This document shows, piece by piece, positions 1 through 8,257 of a stretch of DNA of 64,000 nucleotides. Each line of letters begins with the position of its first letter. The stretch's first letter is position 1. The position numbers were made by a program, and so were the translations under genes. Source of the DNA: Pelotomaculum isophthalicicum JI. Its GTDB lineage: Bacteria > Bacillota > Desulfotomaculia > Desulfotomaculales > Pelotomaculaceae. The notes under the pieces were generated by a model. The model was not told where the DNA came from, made no database searches, and worked only from the letters and a program-made list of their open reading frames with translations. The stretch lies in NCBI RefSeq assembly GCF_029478095.1, contig NZ_JAKOAV010000001.1:124001-188000 (forward strand), read 5' to 3'.

Positions 1-241
1 TTACCTTTATTCCGGGCACGCGGGAAGTTATTTCACGGGTGGCTTCAATACCGTTCATTTTTTGCATTTTGATATCCATGAGAACAACATCCGGGACGTT
101 GCGCGTGACGAATTCCAACGCGTCTTCAGCGTTCGAGCAGCAGCCGATAATGTCGATATCCTGCCTTGGCCCCAACATTGCGACCAGACCTTCCCGGATC
201 ATTGGATGATCATCAACAATCAGCAGCTTAATACTGGACAC
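1..241 (-). CDS. NarL/FixJ-family response regulator, N-terminal part (cut by window edge)
   Basis: Receiver domain of a two-component regulator. Reading the minus strand from a GTG at 241, the protein begins SSIKLLIVDDHPMIREGL, with the paired acidic residues (VDD) that bind Mg and the phospho-acceptor Asp in VLMDIKMQKMNG, the usual NarL/FixJ pattern. Only about 80 residues are inside the window, so the expected C-terminal LuxR-type DNA-binding domain is not seen. It starts 12 bases after the stop of the histidine kinase, so the two form one operon and a cognate pair. A GGGGGTG sequence precedes the GTG start. Its target genes are unknown; the divergent rnf operon is a candidate only by position. 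Confidence 0.85.
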   Translation of the reverse strand, partial: MSSIKLLIVDDHPMIREGLVAMLGPRQDIDIIGCCSNAEDALEFVTRNVPDVVLMDIKMQKMNGIEATREITSRVPGIKV

Positions 242-253
242 CGTAGCACCCCC

Positions 254-1918
254 TTAGTTGGCAAGCGGAGTAGGCACCTGGACCGTAACTGTTGTACCCC
301 AGCCGAGCTGGGATTCTATTTTAAAAGTTCCTCCCAGAAGGGTGAGCCGTTCCTGGATATTTGCCAAACCCAGGTTGCCATACGGGTCATCCCGGCTGGG
401 AGGCGTTAAATTGAAACCGGTGCCGTTGTCCTTGACCACCAGCACAGTGCTTTCCTCGCCGTTAACCAGGGTGACCTGAGCCCTGGTGGCCTGGGAATGT
501 TTGATTACGTTTGCCAGGAGTTCCTGGACGATGCGGTATAACGTTAATTCAATATTAGCCGGCAACGGTTGTTTTTGGTTTTCCATCACCAGTTCAAAAT
601 CGATCTGGCTTTCTTCCTGCAGCGTGCGGACAAGTGCCCGGAGCGCGGGGCCAAGCCCGTAGGTGTCGAGCATCACCGGCCTCAGGTTGTATACAATTCT
701 GCGTATTTCCTGAATTTGCTGTCCGAGCAAGTCTTGTATTTTGATTAGTTCGTTTTTATTAGTATCGTCGCTGCTGGTGGATATGGCAAGCAACTGAATC
801 CGGTACCAGATTCCCAGCAGGGCCTGGATGGCCCCGTCGTGGATTTCCGACGCGACTCTTTTGCGTTCATCTTCCTGGACGCAAATAAACTTTTCTAAAA
901 GCTGTTGCAAGAGTTTTTCTTTTTTGGCCAGAGCGTCCACAAGCTTGGTATTTTCCATGGCAATTGAAGTCCCTTTAGCGATTGCGGAAAAAATCGCTAC
1001 TTCTTCTTGATTAAATTGCTTGTCATGAACCGGCCGGTCCACCTGCATGATCCCGAGTACGCTGTTTTTGGAAATGAGCGGGATCAAGAGCACTCTCGCG
1101 TATGAAAAATTATTTATAATTTCCTGAGGAAGACCGCTTTCGATATTGTTCGGGGTTAACACCACCGGCTTTTGATCTCGCATCGCCTTGATAAACGCCG
1201 GGTATGGGGCAAGACCTTTTTGCGCCCTGAATTTCTTTTTGAGTTCTTTGTCAAAACTACCCACACCGACAGCAGGTATAATTGTCTGATCGTTTTCGTT
1301 AAATAGGAAAATAGCGCAGCGAGCGTTAAAAAGATCGGCGGTGATCTGGGAAACTACATGCAGGATCTGATTTAAGTTTAGGGTTGAACCGATAGTGCAC
1401 ACTGTTTCAAGCAAGACAGATAGTTTCCTTAAATTCCGGTCTTTTTGCCTGCCGAAAACAGAATCTTGAATAATGTTGACAATATGGATTCCAAGAGAAG
1501 TGGCTTTGTTAAGATAGTTTTGCGCTGTCGCGGGTGAGGCGCTGAAAACGCCGATTTCCATTTTGCTGGCAGTATCGCATGCCCGCAGAATGACTGAAAT
1601 TGAGGTAAAAGACGAAGGCTGTAATGAATCCATTGTTTCCGCCGGATTATGACTCGCGCCAAACTCGTCCATATATTTGCCGTAAAAAATACCTGCCGGT
1701 GACCGTTTCTCGCATAAACCTTTTCTTGAAACCTGCAGGCAGGCGGTTTGTTTATTATTAATGTACAAAATCAACCCCGCGTGCGCAAATTCAAACGAGT
1801 CGACGGAAAAGCTTAGAGCTTCCTTAATAGCAGGACATGTTTTTTTTATATCGTCGAATTTAGAGTTGATTTTGCATACCATTAGCAGTTCGGGATGTTC
1901 CGCGTTGCTGTTGGTCAT
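254..1918 (-). CDS. GAF-domain sensor histidine kinase, NarL/DegS type
   Basis: Cytoplasmic sensor kinase of about 554 residues with no membrane segment. After an unassigned N-terminal sensor region comes a GAF domain (roughly residues 180-330), then a HisKA_3 dimerisation helix with the phospho-accepting His in ASEIHDGAIQALLG, and a C-terminal ATPase with an N-box (ELLANVIKHSQ), a G1 box (VVKDNGTGF) and GNLGLANIQERL. This architecture is that of the NarX/DegS class, which pairs with NarL-type regulators, and one follows 12 bases later. I chose ATG at 1918 because AGGTGGTGA lies ten bases upstream; an in-frame GTG at 1960 has no ribosome site. The GAF ligand cannot be read from sequence. Confidence 0.88.
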   Translation of the reverse strand: MTNSNAEHPELLMVCKINSKFDDIKKTCPAIKEALSFSVDSFEFAHAGLILYINNKQTACLQVSRKGLCEKRSPAGIFYGKYMDEFGASHNPAETMDSLQPSSFTSISVILRACDTASKMEIGVFSASPATAQNYLNKATSLGIHIVNIIQDSVFGRQKDRNLRKLSVLLETVCTIGSTLNLNQILHVVSQITADLFNARCAIFLFNENDQTIIPAVGVGSFDKELKKKFRAQKGLAPYPAFIKAMRDQKPVVLTPNNIESGLPQEIINNFSYARVLLIPLISKNSVLGIMQVDRPVHDKQFNQEEVAIFSAIAKGTSIAMENTKLVDALAKKEKLLQQLLEKFICVQEDERKRVASEIHDGAIQALLGIWYRIQLLAISTSSDDTNKNELIKIQDLLGQQIQEIRRIVYNLRPVMLDTYGLGPALRALVRTLQEESQIDFELVMENQKQPLPANIELTLYRIVQELLANVIKHSQATRAQVTLVNGEESTVLVVKDNGTGFNLTPPSRDDPYGNLGLANIQERLTLLGGTFKIESQLGWGTTVTVQVPTPLAN

Positions 1919-2012
1919 GCTAAACTTATCACCACCTGTGCGGCTTGAATTCCTTAGCACTTATTGTCATAGTTATTAATTTGACGTTTAAATAAAAAAT
2001 CCTCTATTTTTT

Positions 2013-2100
2013 CGGCATTTCTAACACTAAAGAATTAGCCCGGTTATTATTTTTCCATCCTTTCTAGCGATTTTTTTTATCCGGTCGATTACTTATAATT
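2013..2100. repeat. Dispersed leader-like element, copy A
   Basis: The sequence CTAACACTAAAGAATTAGCC, then CCATCCTTTCTAGCGA, a run of T, and CGATTACTTATAATT recurs with the same order of blocks at 10977-11076, in the same orientation, upstream of the aromatic-degradation cluster. The shared core TTTTCCATCCTTTCTAGCGA plus the following T-run is identical in both copies. Read on the minus strand it gives a ribosome-site-like AGAAAGGATGG. Function unknown: it could be a regulator site, an RNA element or a decayed mobile repeat. Confidence 0.6.
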
Positions 2101-2155
2101 TATTGAAAATCAGTAATCTTGCATAAAACTACTAACATATGTTCAAAATGGGTAT

Positions 2156-2183
2156 TTGACAGAATTTTCAGATTGAATAAATA
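2156..2183 (+). promoter_or_regulatory. Possible sigma-A promoter upstream of rnf
   Basis: TTGACA at 2156-2161 and TAAATA at 2178-2183 with a 16-base spacer. It lies about 700 bases before rnfC, so if used it would make a long leader or transcribe the small ORF at 2602. It is weak evidence in AT-rich DNA, where such matches occur by chance. Confidence 0.3.
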
Positions 2184-2276
2184 TTTCGAATAGTTTAAAA
2201 CAATAACAGCATCATAACGGTAACCTGAATTAGATACTTTGAGATATTAATCTGCATCTCGTCATGTTAGTGCCAT

Positions 2277-2354
2277 TCACCAGCTTATCATCAATAATTT
2301 TTTCATAGAGTAATTGATTTGGCGCTTCATTTTATGTGATTTGGTGTATCCCAT
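2277..2354 (-). CDS. Tiny ORF (25 aa) with strong ribosome site
   Basis: Minus-strand ATG at 2354 preceded by AAGGAGATACAC, an excellent Shine-Dalgarno, encoding a short basic peptide beginning MGYTKSHKMKRQINYSMKK and then stopping. The good start region and basic content suggest either the N-terminal stub of a lost gene (a DNA-binding or recombinase-like protein is possible but unproven) or a real micro-peptide. No family recognised. Confidence 0.22.
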   Translation of the reverse strand: MGYTKSHKMKRQINYSMKKLLMISW

Positions 2355-2601
2355 GTGTATCTCCTTATTCTAGAGACTATGGACAGGGTTACCTGCTGCG
2401 CAACACTAATGTAATTATAAAAATATTTTTAATACTTATTATGTTGCTTTAAATATAAAATATATTAAAATAAGATAGTAGTTAGCATAGCAAACAGAAA
2501 CTTGTATGGAAAAAGAATTGTTTAAATCTTTTTATTTATTTTTTTTATGATTAAAATAACCCTGGTCAATAGTTTAACTTTACAATAGTTGGGAGGCTTA
2601 T

Positions 2602-2682
2602 ATGTTTAAACGCTACCATATTCCTATTGCTGTAAATGACCTGGTTATGATTTTGTATTGTTGCGGGCATTTGAGAGATTAA
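2602..2682 (+). CDS. Possible leader peptide (26 aa) upstream of rnfC
   Basis: ATG at 2602 follows TTGGGAGGCTTAT, a good ribosome site, and opens a 26-codon frame (MFKRYHIPIAVNDLVMILYC...) ending at TAA 2682, about 200 bases before rnfC. The strong start signal in otherwise non-coding DNA is the only support. It could be a translated leader, a small membrane-associated peptide or chance. Confidence 0.28.
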   Translation: MFKRYHIPIAVNDLVMILYCCGHLRD

Positions 2683-2884
2683 AAGGTTATTTAAGATTGA
2701 AAGCAAATTAGGAGTATTTGGCAAAAGTTTAAACTAAATCAAAAAAAGAGCATCAAAGCAAATATATTCTAAATCTTTGTTAAATTTCCAGTGAGTTTAT
2801 AGGGGTGGGGGTCGATTCTATAGGGTTTGTAGCTGGAAATTCACAAATTTAAACCTTTCAAAAAAATTATGCGGGGGGAAGAAG

Positions 2885-4219
2885 ATGAAGAGTTTTCATG
2901 GAGGAGTGCACCCTGATGACAGCAAAAGGTATACCGCTGCCAAGCCGATTGAAACGGCGCCTCTCCCGGAAAAGGTAATTATACCTTTGAGGCAGCACAT
3001 CGGAGCACCGGTTTCGCCAATTGTAAAAAAGGGTGACACGGTAAAAAAAGGTCAATTGATAGCACAATCCGACGCTTTTGTATCCGGCAATGTACATGCT
3101 TCAATATCAGGCAAGGTTCTTGAGATCGCAGATTATCCGCATTCAGTGTTCGGAAGCTGCATGTCTATAGTTATAGAAAACGATGGTCAGGATGAATGGG
3201 TTGAAGGAATTCCGGTTCAAAGACAGTGGGAAAAACTTGACCCGAAAGAACTGTCCGGGATCATCCGGGAGGCCGGTATTGTTGGAATGGGCGGAGCTAC
3301 TTTCCCCACTCATGTAAAATTGGCGCCTCCGCCGGATAAAAAGATTGACACTTTTATCTTAAACGCAGCCGAATGTGAACCATATTTAACGGCAGATTAC
3401 AGGGCTATGCTCGAGTACACGGACAAAATTGTAACTGGTGTGCTGATTACCATGAAAGTGCTTGGAGTGAGCACCGGTTATGTTGGCGTTGAAGACAATA
3501 AACCTGAAGCGGTAAAGGCTTTGCAAAGCGCTTTTAGCGGCACCCAGGTTAAGGTTGTGGCTCTTCCGACAAAATATCCGCAAGGCGCGGAAAAGATGCT
3601 CATTAAGGTGCTGACCGACCGTGAAGTTCCATCAGGCGGGTTGCCGATGGATGTTGCTACCGTGGTTCAAAATGTCGGCACCGTAATCGCGATAAGTGAC
3701 GCGGTGACTAAAGGGATACCTTTGATTGAAAGAGTGCTTACGGTCAGCGGAAGCGCTGTTAAAGAACCCAAAAACCTGCTGATGAGGGTAGGATCCACGT
3801 TTGCCGACGCGCTGAATTGTTGCGGAGGACTTAGCAGCGAACTAGTTAAAATAATTAGCGGCGGGCCGATGATGGGTTTTGCTCAATCTACTGTAGACAT
3901 ACCGGTTATTAAAGGAACATCCGGCATTTTGTTCTTGAGTCAAAAAGATGTCAATAACAGCAAAGAGTCCGCGTGTATCCACTGCGGCCGCTGTGTAGAG
4001 GTATGTCCAATGGGTTTGAATCCCAGCATGCTAAGTATTCTGGGCGAACGCCAGTTGTACGAGGAAGCAAAGGATGAGTATGACCTGCTGGACTGCATGG
4101 AATGCGGTAGTTGTGTTTATCAATGCCCCGCGAAGCGTAACATCGTCCAATATATAAGGTATGCCAAAGCGCAAAATGCAATCCAGGCACAAAAAGAAAA
4201 AGCAAAGGTGGCTGTATAG
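2885..4219 (+). CDS. rnfC: Rnf complex subunit RnfC
   Basis: Peripheral NADH-side subunit of the Rnf ferredoxin:NAD+ oxidoreductase, a membrane complex that couples this electron transfer to Na+ or H+ movement. The 444-residue protein has the RnfC N-terminal barrel, the NADH/FMN-binding Complex1_51K-like core (GIVGMGGATFPTHVK near residue 135) and two C-terminal 4Fe-4S motifs (CIHCGRCVEVCP and CMECGSCVYQCP). Its length is typical of clostridial RnfC. ATG at 2885 follows a purine-rich GGGGGGAAGAAG. It heads the rnfCDGEAB operon in standard clostridial order. The stop is one base before the rnfD start, so translation is probably coupled. Confidence 0.97.
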   Translation: MKSFHGGVHPDDSKRYTAAKPIETAPLPEKVIIPLRQHIGAPVSPIVKKGDTVKKGQLIAQSDAFVSGNVHASISGKVLEIADYPHSVFGSCMSIVIENDGQDEWVEGIPVQRQWEKLDPKELSGIIREAGIVGMGGATFPTHVKLAPPPDKKIDTFILNAAECEPYLTADYRAMLEYTDKIVTGVLITMKVLGVSTGYVGVEDNKPEAVKALQSAFSGTQVKVVALPTKYPQGAEKMLIKVLTDREVPSGGLPMDVATVVQNVGTVIAISDAVTKGIPLIERVLTVSGSAVKEPKNLLMRVGSTFADALNCCGGLSSELVKIISGGPMMGFAQSTVDIPVIKGTSGILFLSQKDVNNSKESACIHCGRCVEVCPMGLNPSMLSILGERQLYEEAKDEYDLLDCMECGSCVYQCPAKRNIVQYIRYAKAQNAIQAQKEKAKVAV

Positions 4220-4220
4220 A

Positions 4221-5213
4221 ATGGTAAATGAAGAGAGTCTAAAAATGAATCTTCTCACTGTCTCGCCGTCACCACATATAACCTCAAATGAATCCATACC
4301 TAAAATTATGTGGTCGGTGAGCGCGGCATTGGCGCCGGCAGTAATTTTCGCCGCCTGGTACTTCGGTATGCCAGCCATAATTACAATGCTGGTGGGAGTT
4401 GTTTCAGCGGTCGCAACCGAATATGTGGTGCAGACAATAAGAAAAAAAGAAATCACCGTAAATGATGGCAGCGCATTTTTAACAGGACTTTTACTAGCTA
4501 TGTGTCTTCCTCCCAATCTTCCCTGGTATATGACCGCGTCAGGGTCGTTCCTGGCGATTGCTGTCGCCAAGCACTCCTTGGGAGGCCTCGGGTACAACAT
4601 ATTCAACCCGGCGCACATCGGCCGCGCCGCGTTAATGGTTTCATGGCCTATTGCCATGACCACATGGACAAAGATGACAACCCAGATTGATGTGGTTTCC
4701 AGCGCCACCCCGCTGAACATTTTAAAGCAGCAGGGATACGCCAAGTTAATTGAAACATTCGGCGACGCGCCTAATATGTACAAAGCAATGTTGATAGGAA
4801 CGCGCAACGGCAGTATCGGCGAAACGTCCGCGATTCTGCTGATACTTGGAGGTCTTTTCCTGATTTATAAAGGTTATGTGAAATGGGAAGTCCCTGTTGT
4901 AATGATCGGCACCGTGGGAATATTAACCTGGGTGTTCGGTCCGTCCGGATTATTTACCGGAGACGCGATATTCCACATGTTGGCCGGGGGATTGATGATC
5001 GGCGCATTCTTTATGGCAACCGACATGGTTACCATTCCAATTACCCGCAAGGGACAAATTATTTTTGCCCTGGGCGCCGGCCTGCTAACCGTCCTTATTC
5101 GCTTAAAAGGCGGTTATCCCGAAGGCGTATGCTATTCCATTCTTTTAATGAACTGTGTAACGCCTTTGATTGACCGCTATGTAAAACCAAAAAAATTCGG
5201 AGCGAGGAGGTAG
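4221..5213 (+). CDS. rnfD: Rnf complex membrane subunit RnfD
   Basis: Integral membrane subunit with about eight to ten hydrophobic helices. It carries the flavinylation motif SSATP (in VVSSATPLNILK), where FMN is attached to Thr through a phosphoester bond by an ApbE enzyme; an apbE gene follows the operon. It conducts electrons across the membrane and probably contributes to the ion path. I place the start at ATG 4221, one base after the rnfC stop and ten bases after AAAGGTGG; ATG 4245 (MNLLTVSPSPHI) is an alternative close to the family's usual N-terminus. Confidence 0.95.
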   Translation: MVNEESLKMNLLTVSPSPHITSNESIPKIMWSVSAALAPAVIFAAWYFGMPAIITMLVGVVSAVATEYVVQTIRKKEITVNDGSAFLTGLLLAMCLPPNLPWYMTASGSFLAIAVAKHSLGGLGYNIFNPAHIGRAALMVSWPIAMTTWTKMTTQIDVVSSATPLNILKQQGYAKLIETFGDAPNMYKAMLIGTRNGSIGETSAILLILGGLFLIYKGYVKWEVPVVMIGTVGILTWVFGPSGLFTGDAIFHMLAGGLMIGAFFMATDMVTIPITRKGQIIFALGAGLLTVLIRLKGGYPEGVCYSILLMNCVTPLIDRYVKPKKFGARR

Positions 5214-5217
5214 TTAA

Positions 5218-5781
5218 ATGTCTGCCGGGCATGATGAAGGAAACAACAGCATTTTAAAAATCGCGTTAAACCTGGCCATGGCCTGCTTTGTTTCAGGGTT
5301 GATTATAGCCGGTATTTATTTTATAACAGCCGACGCGGCGGCGCAAAAGGCTGTGGAATTAAAAAATTCCGCGATGAAAGCCCTGGTCCAGGACGCAAAT
5401 AAATTTGAACCGATAGAAGGCCGTGAAGGCTGGTTTAAAGCGGAAAAAGACGGAAAAACCATTGCGTATGTAGTAACGTCGGAAAGCAAAGGTTTCGGCG
5501 GAGCCATAAAAATGCTGGTCGCCGTAACTAGCGACGGAAAAGTGCTCAATTACGACATCACTGGTCACAACGAAACCCCCGGCCTTGGCGACAAGGCAAA
5601 TCTGGAACCATTCAAGAGTCAGTTTAGAGGTAAGAAGGCTGAACAATTAACGGTAGTGAAAGATCCCGCCAACAAAGAGAATATTCAAGCCATGACAGGC
5701 GCTACAATTTCTTCCAGAGCCGTAACCAACGGTGTTAAAAAAGCGGTAGAAGAAGTTGTAGAGTTTACGGGGGGGAAATAA
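5218..5781 (+). CDS. rnfG: Rnf complex flavoprotein RnfG
   Basis: Extracytoplasmic FMN-binding subunit anchored by one N-terminal helix (about residues 12-34). The FMN_bind domain ends in MTGATISSRAVTNGV; the second Thr of TGAT is the covalent FMN attachment site. The segment GFGGAIKMLVAV and HNETPGLGDK are family hallmarks. At 187 residues it has normal length. ATG at 5218 is preceded by GAGGAGGTAG. The gene is four bases after rnfD and one base before rnfE. Its flavin should be installed by the ApbE protein at 8258-9322. Confidence 0.96.
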   Translation: MSAGHDEGNNSILKIALNLAMACFVSGLIIAGIYFITADAAAQKAVELKNSAMKALVQDANKFEPIEGREGWFKAEKDGKTIAYVVTSESKGFGGAIKMLVAVTSDGKVLNYDITGHNETPGLGDKANLEPFKSQFRGKKAEQLTVVKDPANKENIQAMTGATISSRAVTNGVKKAVEEVVEFTGGK

Positions 5782-5782
5782 T

Positions 5783-6397
5783 ATGACAGAATTATGGAAT
5801 ATATATAAAAAAGGATTGGTTTTGGAAAACCCGATTTTCGTCCTGGCGCTAAGCCTATGCCCTGCGCTGGCGGTTACCAGCTCCGTTCTAAATGCTCTAA
5901 CCATGGGCTTGACGGTCCTTTTTGTGATAACTTGCAATAATGTTTCCGTTTCCATAATCAGGAACCTTGTCAACCCCAAAGTGCGTGTTCCGGTGTATAT
6001 TGTTTCTATTGCCACTATAGTTACCGTGGTGCAGTTGTTATTGCAGGCGTATTTCCCGCTCCTTTACAAAGCTTTGGGCATATACCTGGCGCTGGTCGTG
6101 GTTTTCGCCATCATTCTGGCAAGAGCCGAGGTTTTTGCCTCCAAGAACGGTGTCGTACGTTCGTTCTTTGACGGTTTGGGAATGGGGTCCGGCTTCTGCA
6201 TCGCCATGGTGATAATCGGGTCTATCCGTGAAATCATAGGGGCCGGTACGTTTTTAGGTATTCAGGTCATGCCTGCTTCATACAACGCTCCGCTTATGCT
6301 AATCCTGCCCGCAGGCGCATTTATATTAATTGGTTATTTGGTTGCGTTATGTAAAATGTGGGTCCAGCATATTGAAAAACAACAATCCAAGGCTTAG
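5783..6397 (+). CDS. rnfE: Rnf complex membrane subunit RnfE
   Basis: Integral membrane protein of 204 residues with about six helices, homologous to RnfE/NqrD. Helices carry the conserved pattern around VTSSVLNALTMG and GLGMGSGFCIAMVIIGSIREI. RnfE and RnfA form an inverted pair that holds an iron-sulfur centre inside the membrane and pass electrons between the cytoplasmic and outer faces. ATG 5783 lies close behind GGGGGGAAAT. It lies directly after rnfG and 14 bases before rnfA. Confidence 0.95.
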   Translation: MTELWNIYKKGLVLENPIFVLALSLCPALAVTSSVLNALTMGLTVLFVITCNNVSVSIIRNLVNPKVRVPVYIVSIATIVTVVQLLLQAYFPLLYKALGIYLALVVVFAIILARAEVFASKNGVVRSFFDGLGMGSGFCIAMVIIGSIREIIGAGTFLGIQVMPASYNAPLMLILPAGAFILIGYLVALCKMWVQHIEKQQSKA

Positions 6398-6411
6398 GGA
6401 GGGAGAGCATT

Positions 6412-6990
6412 GTGGAATATTTAACACTATTTATTAGTGCGGTAATTGTAAATAACTTTGTTTTGACAAGATTTTTAGGCTTGTGTATCTTCTTTGGAGT
6501 TTCCAAGAACTTTAGCGCGTCTTTAGGTATGGGCATGGCGGTTACGTCGGTTATTACGCTGAGTTCAACGCTGGCCTGGCTGGTTTACACCTTTGTTTTG
6601 GTGCCGTTTAAGTTACAATTCCTGACAACAGTTGTTTTCGTCCTGCTTATCGCCTCCTTTGTGCAGTTATTAGAGATGATTATCAAGAAGCATGTGCCGA
6701 CTCTATACAACATGTGGGGGGTTTACCTTCTGTTAATCGCGACTAACTGTATAGTGCTCAGCGTGCCCCTCTTAAATGTTGAGTCCAGCTTCTCATTAGG
6801 TAAAAGTATTGTACACGCTATCGGATCCGGTGTGGGGTTCGGCGTGGCTATCGTTCTGATGGCAAGTTTAAGGGAAAAGCTGAGACTGGCCGACGTGCCG
6901 AAGGCGCTGGAAGGGTTAGGAGTCGCTTTTATCCTGGCTGGTATGCTGGCGCTGTCCTTCCTTGGTTTTTCCGGCATGATAGCTCTTTAA
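6412..6990 (+). CDS. rnfA: Rnf complex membrane subunit RnfA
   Basis: Integral membrane protein of 192 residues with six predicted helices, homologous to RnfA/NqrE. The N-terminus (EYLTLFISAVIVNNFVLTRF) and LRLADVPKALEGLGVAFILAG are characteristic. It pairs with RnfE to form the transmembrane iron-sulfur-containing core. The start is GTG at 6412 behind GGGAGGGAGAG. It lies 24 bases before rnfB in the same operon. Confidence 0.96.
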   Translation: MEYLTLFISAVIVNNFVLTRFLGLCIFFGVSKNFSASLGMGMAVTSVITLSSTLAWLVYTFVLVPFKLQFLTTVVFVLLIASFVQLLEMIIKKHVPTLYNMWGVYLLLIATNCIVLSVPLLNVESSFSLGKSIVHAIGSGVGFGVAIVLMASLREKLRLADVPKALEGLGVAFILAGMLALSFLGFSGMIAL

Positions 6991-7014
6991 GAGCTGGAAA
7001 GGAGATGTGAGTAA

Positions 7015-7851
7015 ATGCAAATCGCCCTAATGGTTTTGATAGTTATGCTGCTCACGGGAGTAGTATTTGGCTTTGTTCTCGCGTTTGCGAATAAAAAGTT
7101 TTCTATAGAAGTAAACCCGTTAATCCATATAGTTGAGGAGGCATTGCCCAAGGGTCAGTGCGGCGCCTGTGGTTTTGCCGGATGTATGGCCTATGCGGAA
7201 GCCGTGGTATTGAATCCGGATGTGCCTCCAAACATGTGTGTTCCCGGTAAGGCGCCTGTCGCAAAAATTGTAGGTGAGTTGACCGGCAAGGCCGCTCCCG
7301 CGGTAGATCCCAGAATTGCTCATGTCAGGTGCTCCGGTTCCCCCGGAGTAGCGGTCATAAAGTACCAGTATAAGGGTGTTGAGGATTGCGCGGCGGCTAA
7401 TTTGCTGCAGGGCGGTCAGAAAAGCTGCCAATACGGCTGTCTCGGGTTTGGGACATGCGTGAAGAATTGTCCTTTCGGCGCGATGACGATGCTGCCCAGC
7501 GGCCTTCCCCATGTTGATCCGGAAAAGTGCACTGGTTGCGGCAAGTGTGAATCTGTATGTCCCAAGGGTGTTATCGAAATGCTGTTGGTCGGCGCGAAAG
7601 TCGGCGTTAATTGCAACTCAAAAGACAAGGGCGCTGTCGCGAAGAAAAACTGCGCCGCCGCCTGCATTGGCTGCGGCCTATGCAAGAAGAACTGCGAGCA
7701 TGACGCAATCAAGCTGGCGAACAACTTGGCAACGGTTGATTATAAAATATGCATGGAAAAATGCGACAATCCTACATGCCTTGCTAAATGTCCCACAAAA
7801 GCGATCGAAGCTGTCGTAAAAGATTCTGTTGCGCAAAAAGTTGCAGTTTAA
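7015..7851 (+). CDS. rnfB: Rnf complex ferredoxin-interacting subunit RnfB
   Basis: Electron-input subunit that accepts electrons from reduced ferredoxin. After one N-terminal membrane helix comes the Fe-S domain (CGACGFAGC ... CVPGKAP) and then three further Cys-rich segments: CQYGC...CVKNCP, CTGCGKCESVCP and CIGCGLCKKNC, ending with CDNPTCLAKCP. The 278-residue length and several ferredoxin clusters match clostridial and acetogen RnfB rather than the shorter proteobacterial form. ATG 7015 follows AAAGGAGATG. Last gene of the rnf operon; a REP-like palindrome begins 12 bases after the stop. Confidence 0.96.
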   Translation: MQIALMVLIVMLLTGVVFGFVLAFANKKFSIEVNPLIHIVEEALPKGQCGACGFAGCMAYAEAVVLNPDVPPNMCVPGKAPVAKIVGELTGKAAPAVDPRIAHVRCSGSPGVAVIKYQYKGVEDCAAANLLQGGQKSCQYGCLGFGTCVKNCPFGAMTMLPSGLPHVDPEKCTGCGKCESVCPKGVIEMLLVGAKVGVNCNSKDKGAVAKKNCAAACIGCGLCKKNCEHDAIKLANNLATVDYKICMEKCDNPTCLAKCPTKAIEAVVKDSVAQKVAV

Positions 7852-7863
7852 CGTTATAGGAAA

Positions 7864-7913
7864 GGGGACACACCTCTCTTAAAAGCCTGACTTTGGGTCG
7901 GAGGAATGTCCCC
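7864..7913. repeat. REP-like palindrome (GGGGACA ... TGTCCCC)
   Basis: Seven-base arms GGGGACA (7864-7870) and TGTCCCC (7907-7913) enclose CACCTC...GAGGAATG, which pairs further (CCTC with GAGG). Palindromes of this GGGGACA/TGTCCCC type are scattered in many Firmicute genomes and often accompany REP-associated tyrosine transposases (RAYT). No transposase gene is visible here, so this would be a non-autonomous copy. It may also stabilise the rnf mRNA 3' end. Confidence 0.5.
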
Positions 7914-7959
7914 AAAATATCAACTAATTATACGATATTGTCCAAATTTATTTCGAGTA

Positions 7960-8011
7960 GGTGTAGTTTGCATTTACTAAGGTTGATTAACTTAAAAATG
8001 CGGACTACACC
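7960..8011. repeat. Inverted repeat GGTGTAGT ... ACTACACC
   Basis: Perfect 8-base arms (7960-7967 and 8004-8011) extend inward with GCATTT pairing with AAAATGC after a two-base mismatch, giving a hairpin of about 52 bases with an AT-rich loop. No T-run follows. It could be a processing or stability hairpin, or an operator upstream of apbE. Confidence 0.4.
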
Positions 8012-8058
8012 ATCTTGTATTGAACGGCATATAAAAAAGCTGCTCCGGGCATAATAAT

Positions 8059-8178
8059 TCAGCCTTTCCTTTCGACAATCGCAATGAACTTATTATTTCC
8101 TACCATTGCTAAGACTTCCCCGGCTCCGCATTTATTAGGTTTTACTTTAATAAAAAAGAAGCTTCCGTGTAGCGGCAA
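8059..8178 (-). CDS. Possible 39-aa ORF, unrecognised
   Basis: Minus-strand frame from TTG 8178 to TGA 8059. The C-terminal part (KPNKCGAGEVLAMVGNNKFI, then AIVERKG) looks protein-like and contains a single Cys. There is no good ribosome site, so it may be the tail of a decayed gene. No family recognised. Confidence 0.2.
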   Translation of the reverse strand: MPLHGSFFFIKVKPNKCGAGEVLAMVGNNKFIAIVERKG

Positions 8179-8257
8179 TAACCGGGGTGTTGGAAGGGGC
8201 TATAATTTTGGGGCATAAATAAGCGGCGAGTTTGTTCTTGGTGAGGTGTAAAAATAA

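Larger units (their letters stand above)
1919..2884. other. Long AT-rich intergenic region between the kinase and rnfC
   Basis: About 960 bases with no conserved gene. It separates the divergent kinase and rnf operons and must hold both promoters. It contains one copy of a leader-like element that recurs before the aromatic cluster (2013-2100), a weak sigma-A-like promoter (2156-2183) and two tiny ORFs with good ribosome sites (minus 2277-2354, plus 2602-2682). A GGGGTGGGGG run lies near 2801-2812. The rest is low-complexity AT sequence in which I see nothing assignable. Confidence 0.6.
7852..8257. other. Intergenic region rnfB-apbE with palindromes
   Basis: About 400 bases without a conserved gene. 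It holds a REP-like palindrome (7864-7913), a second inverted repeat (7960-8011) and a possible short minus-strand ORF (8059-8178). The palindromes could end or attenuate rnf transcription, but neither is followed by a clear T-run, so apbE may be partly co-transcribed with rnf. Confidence 0.55.
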
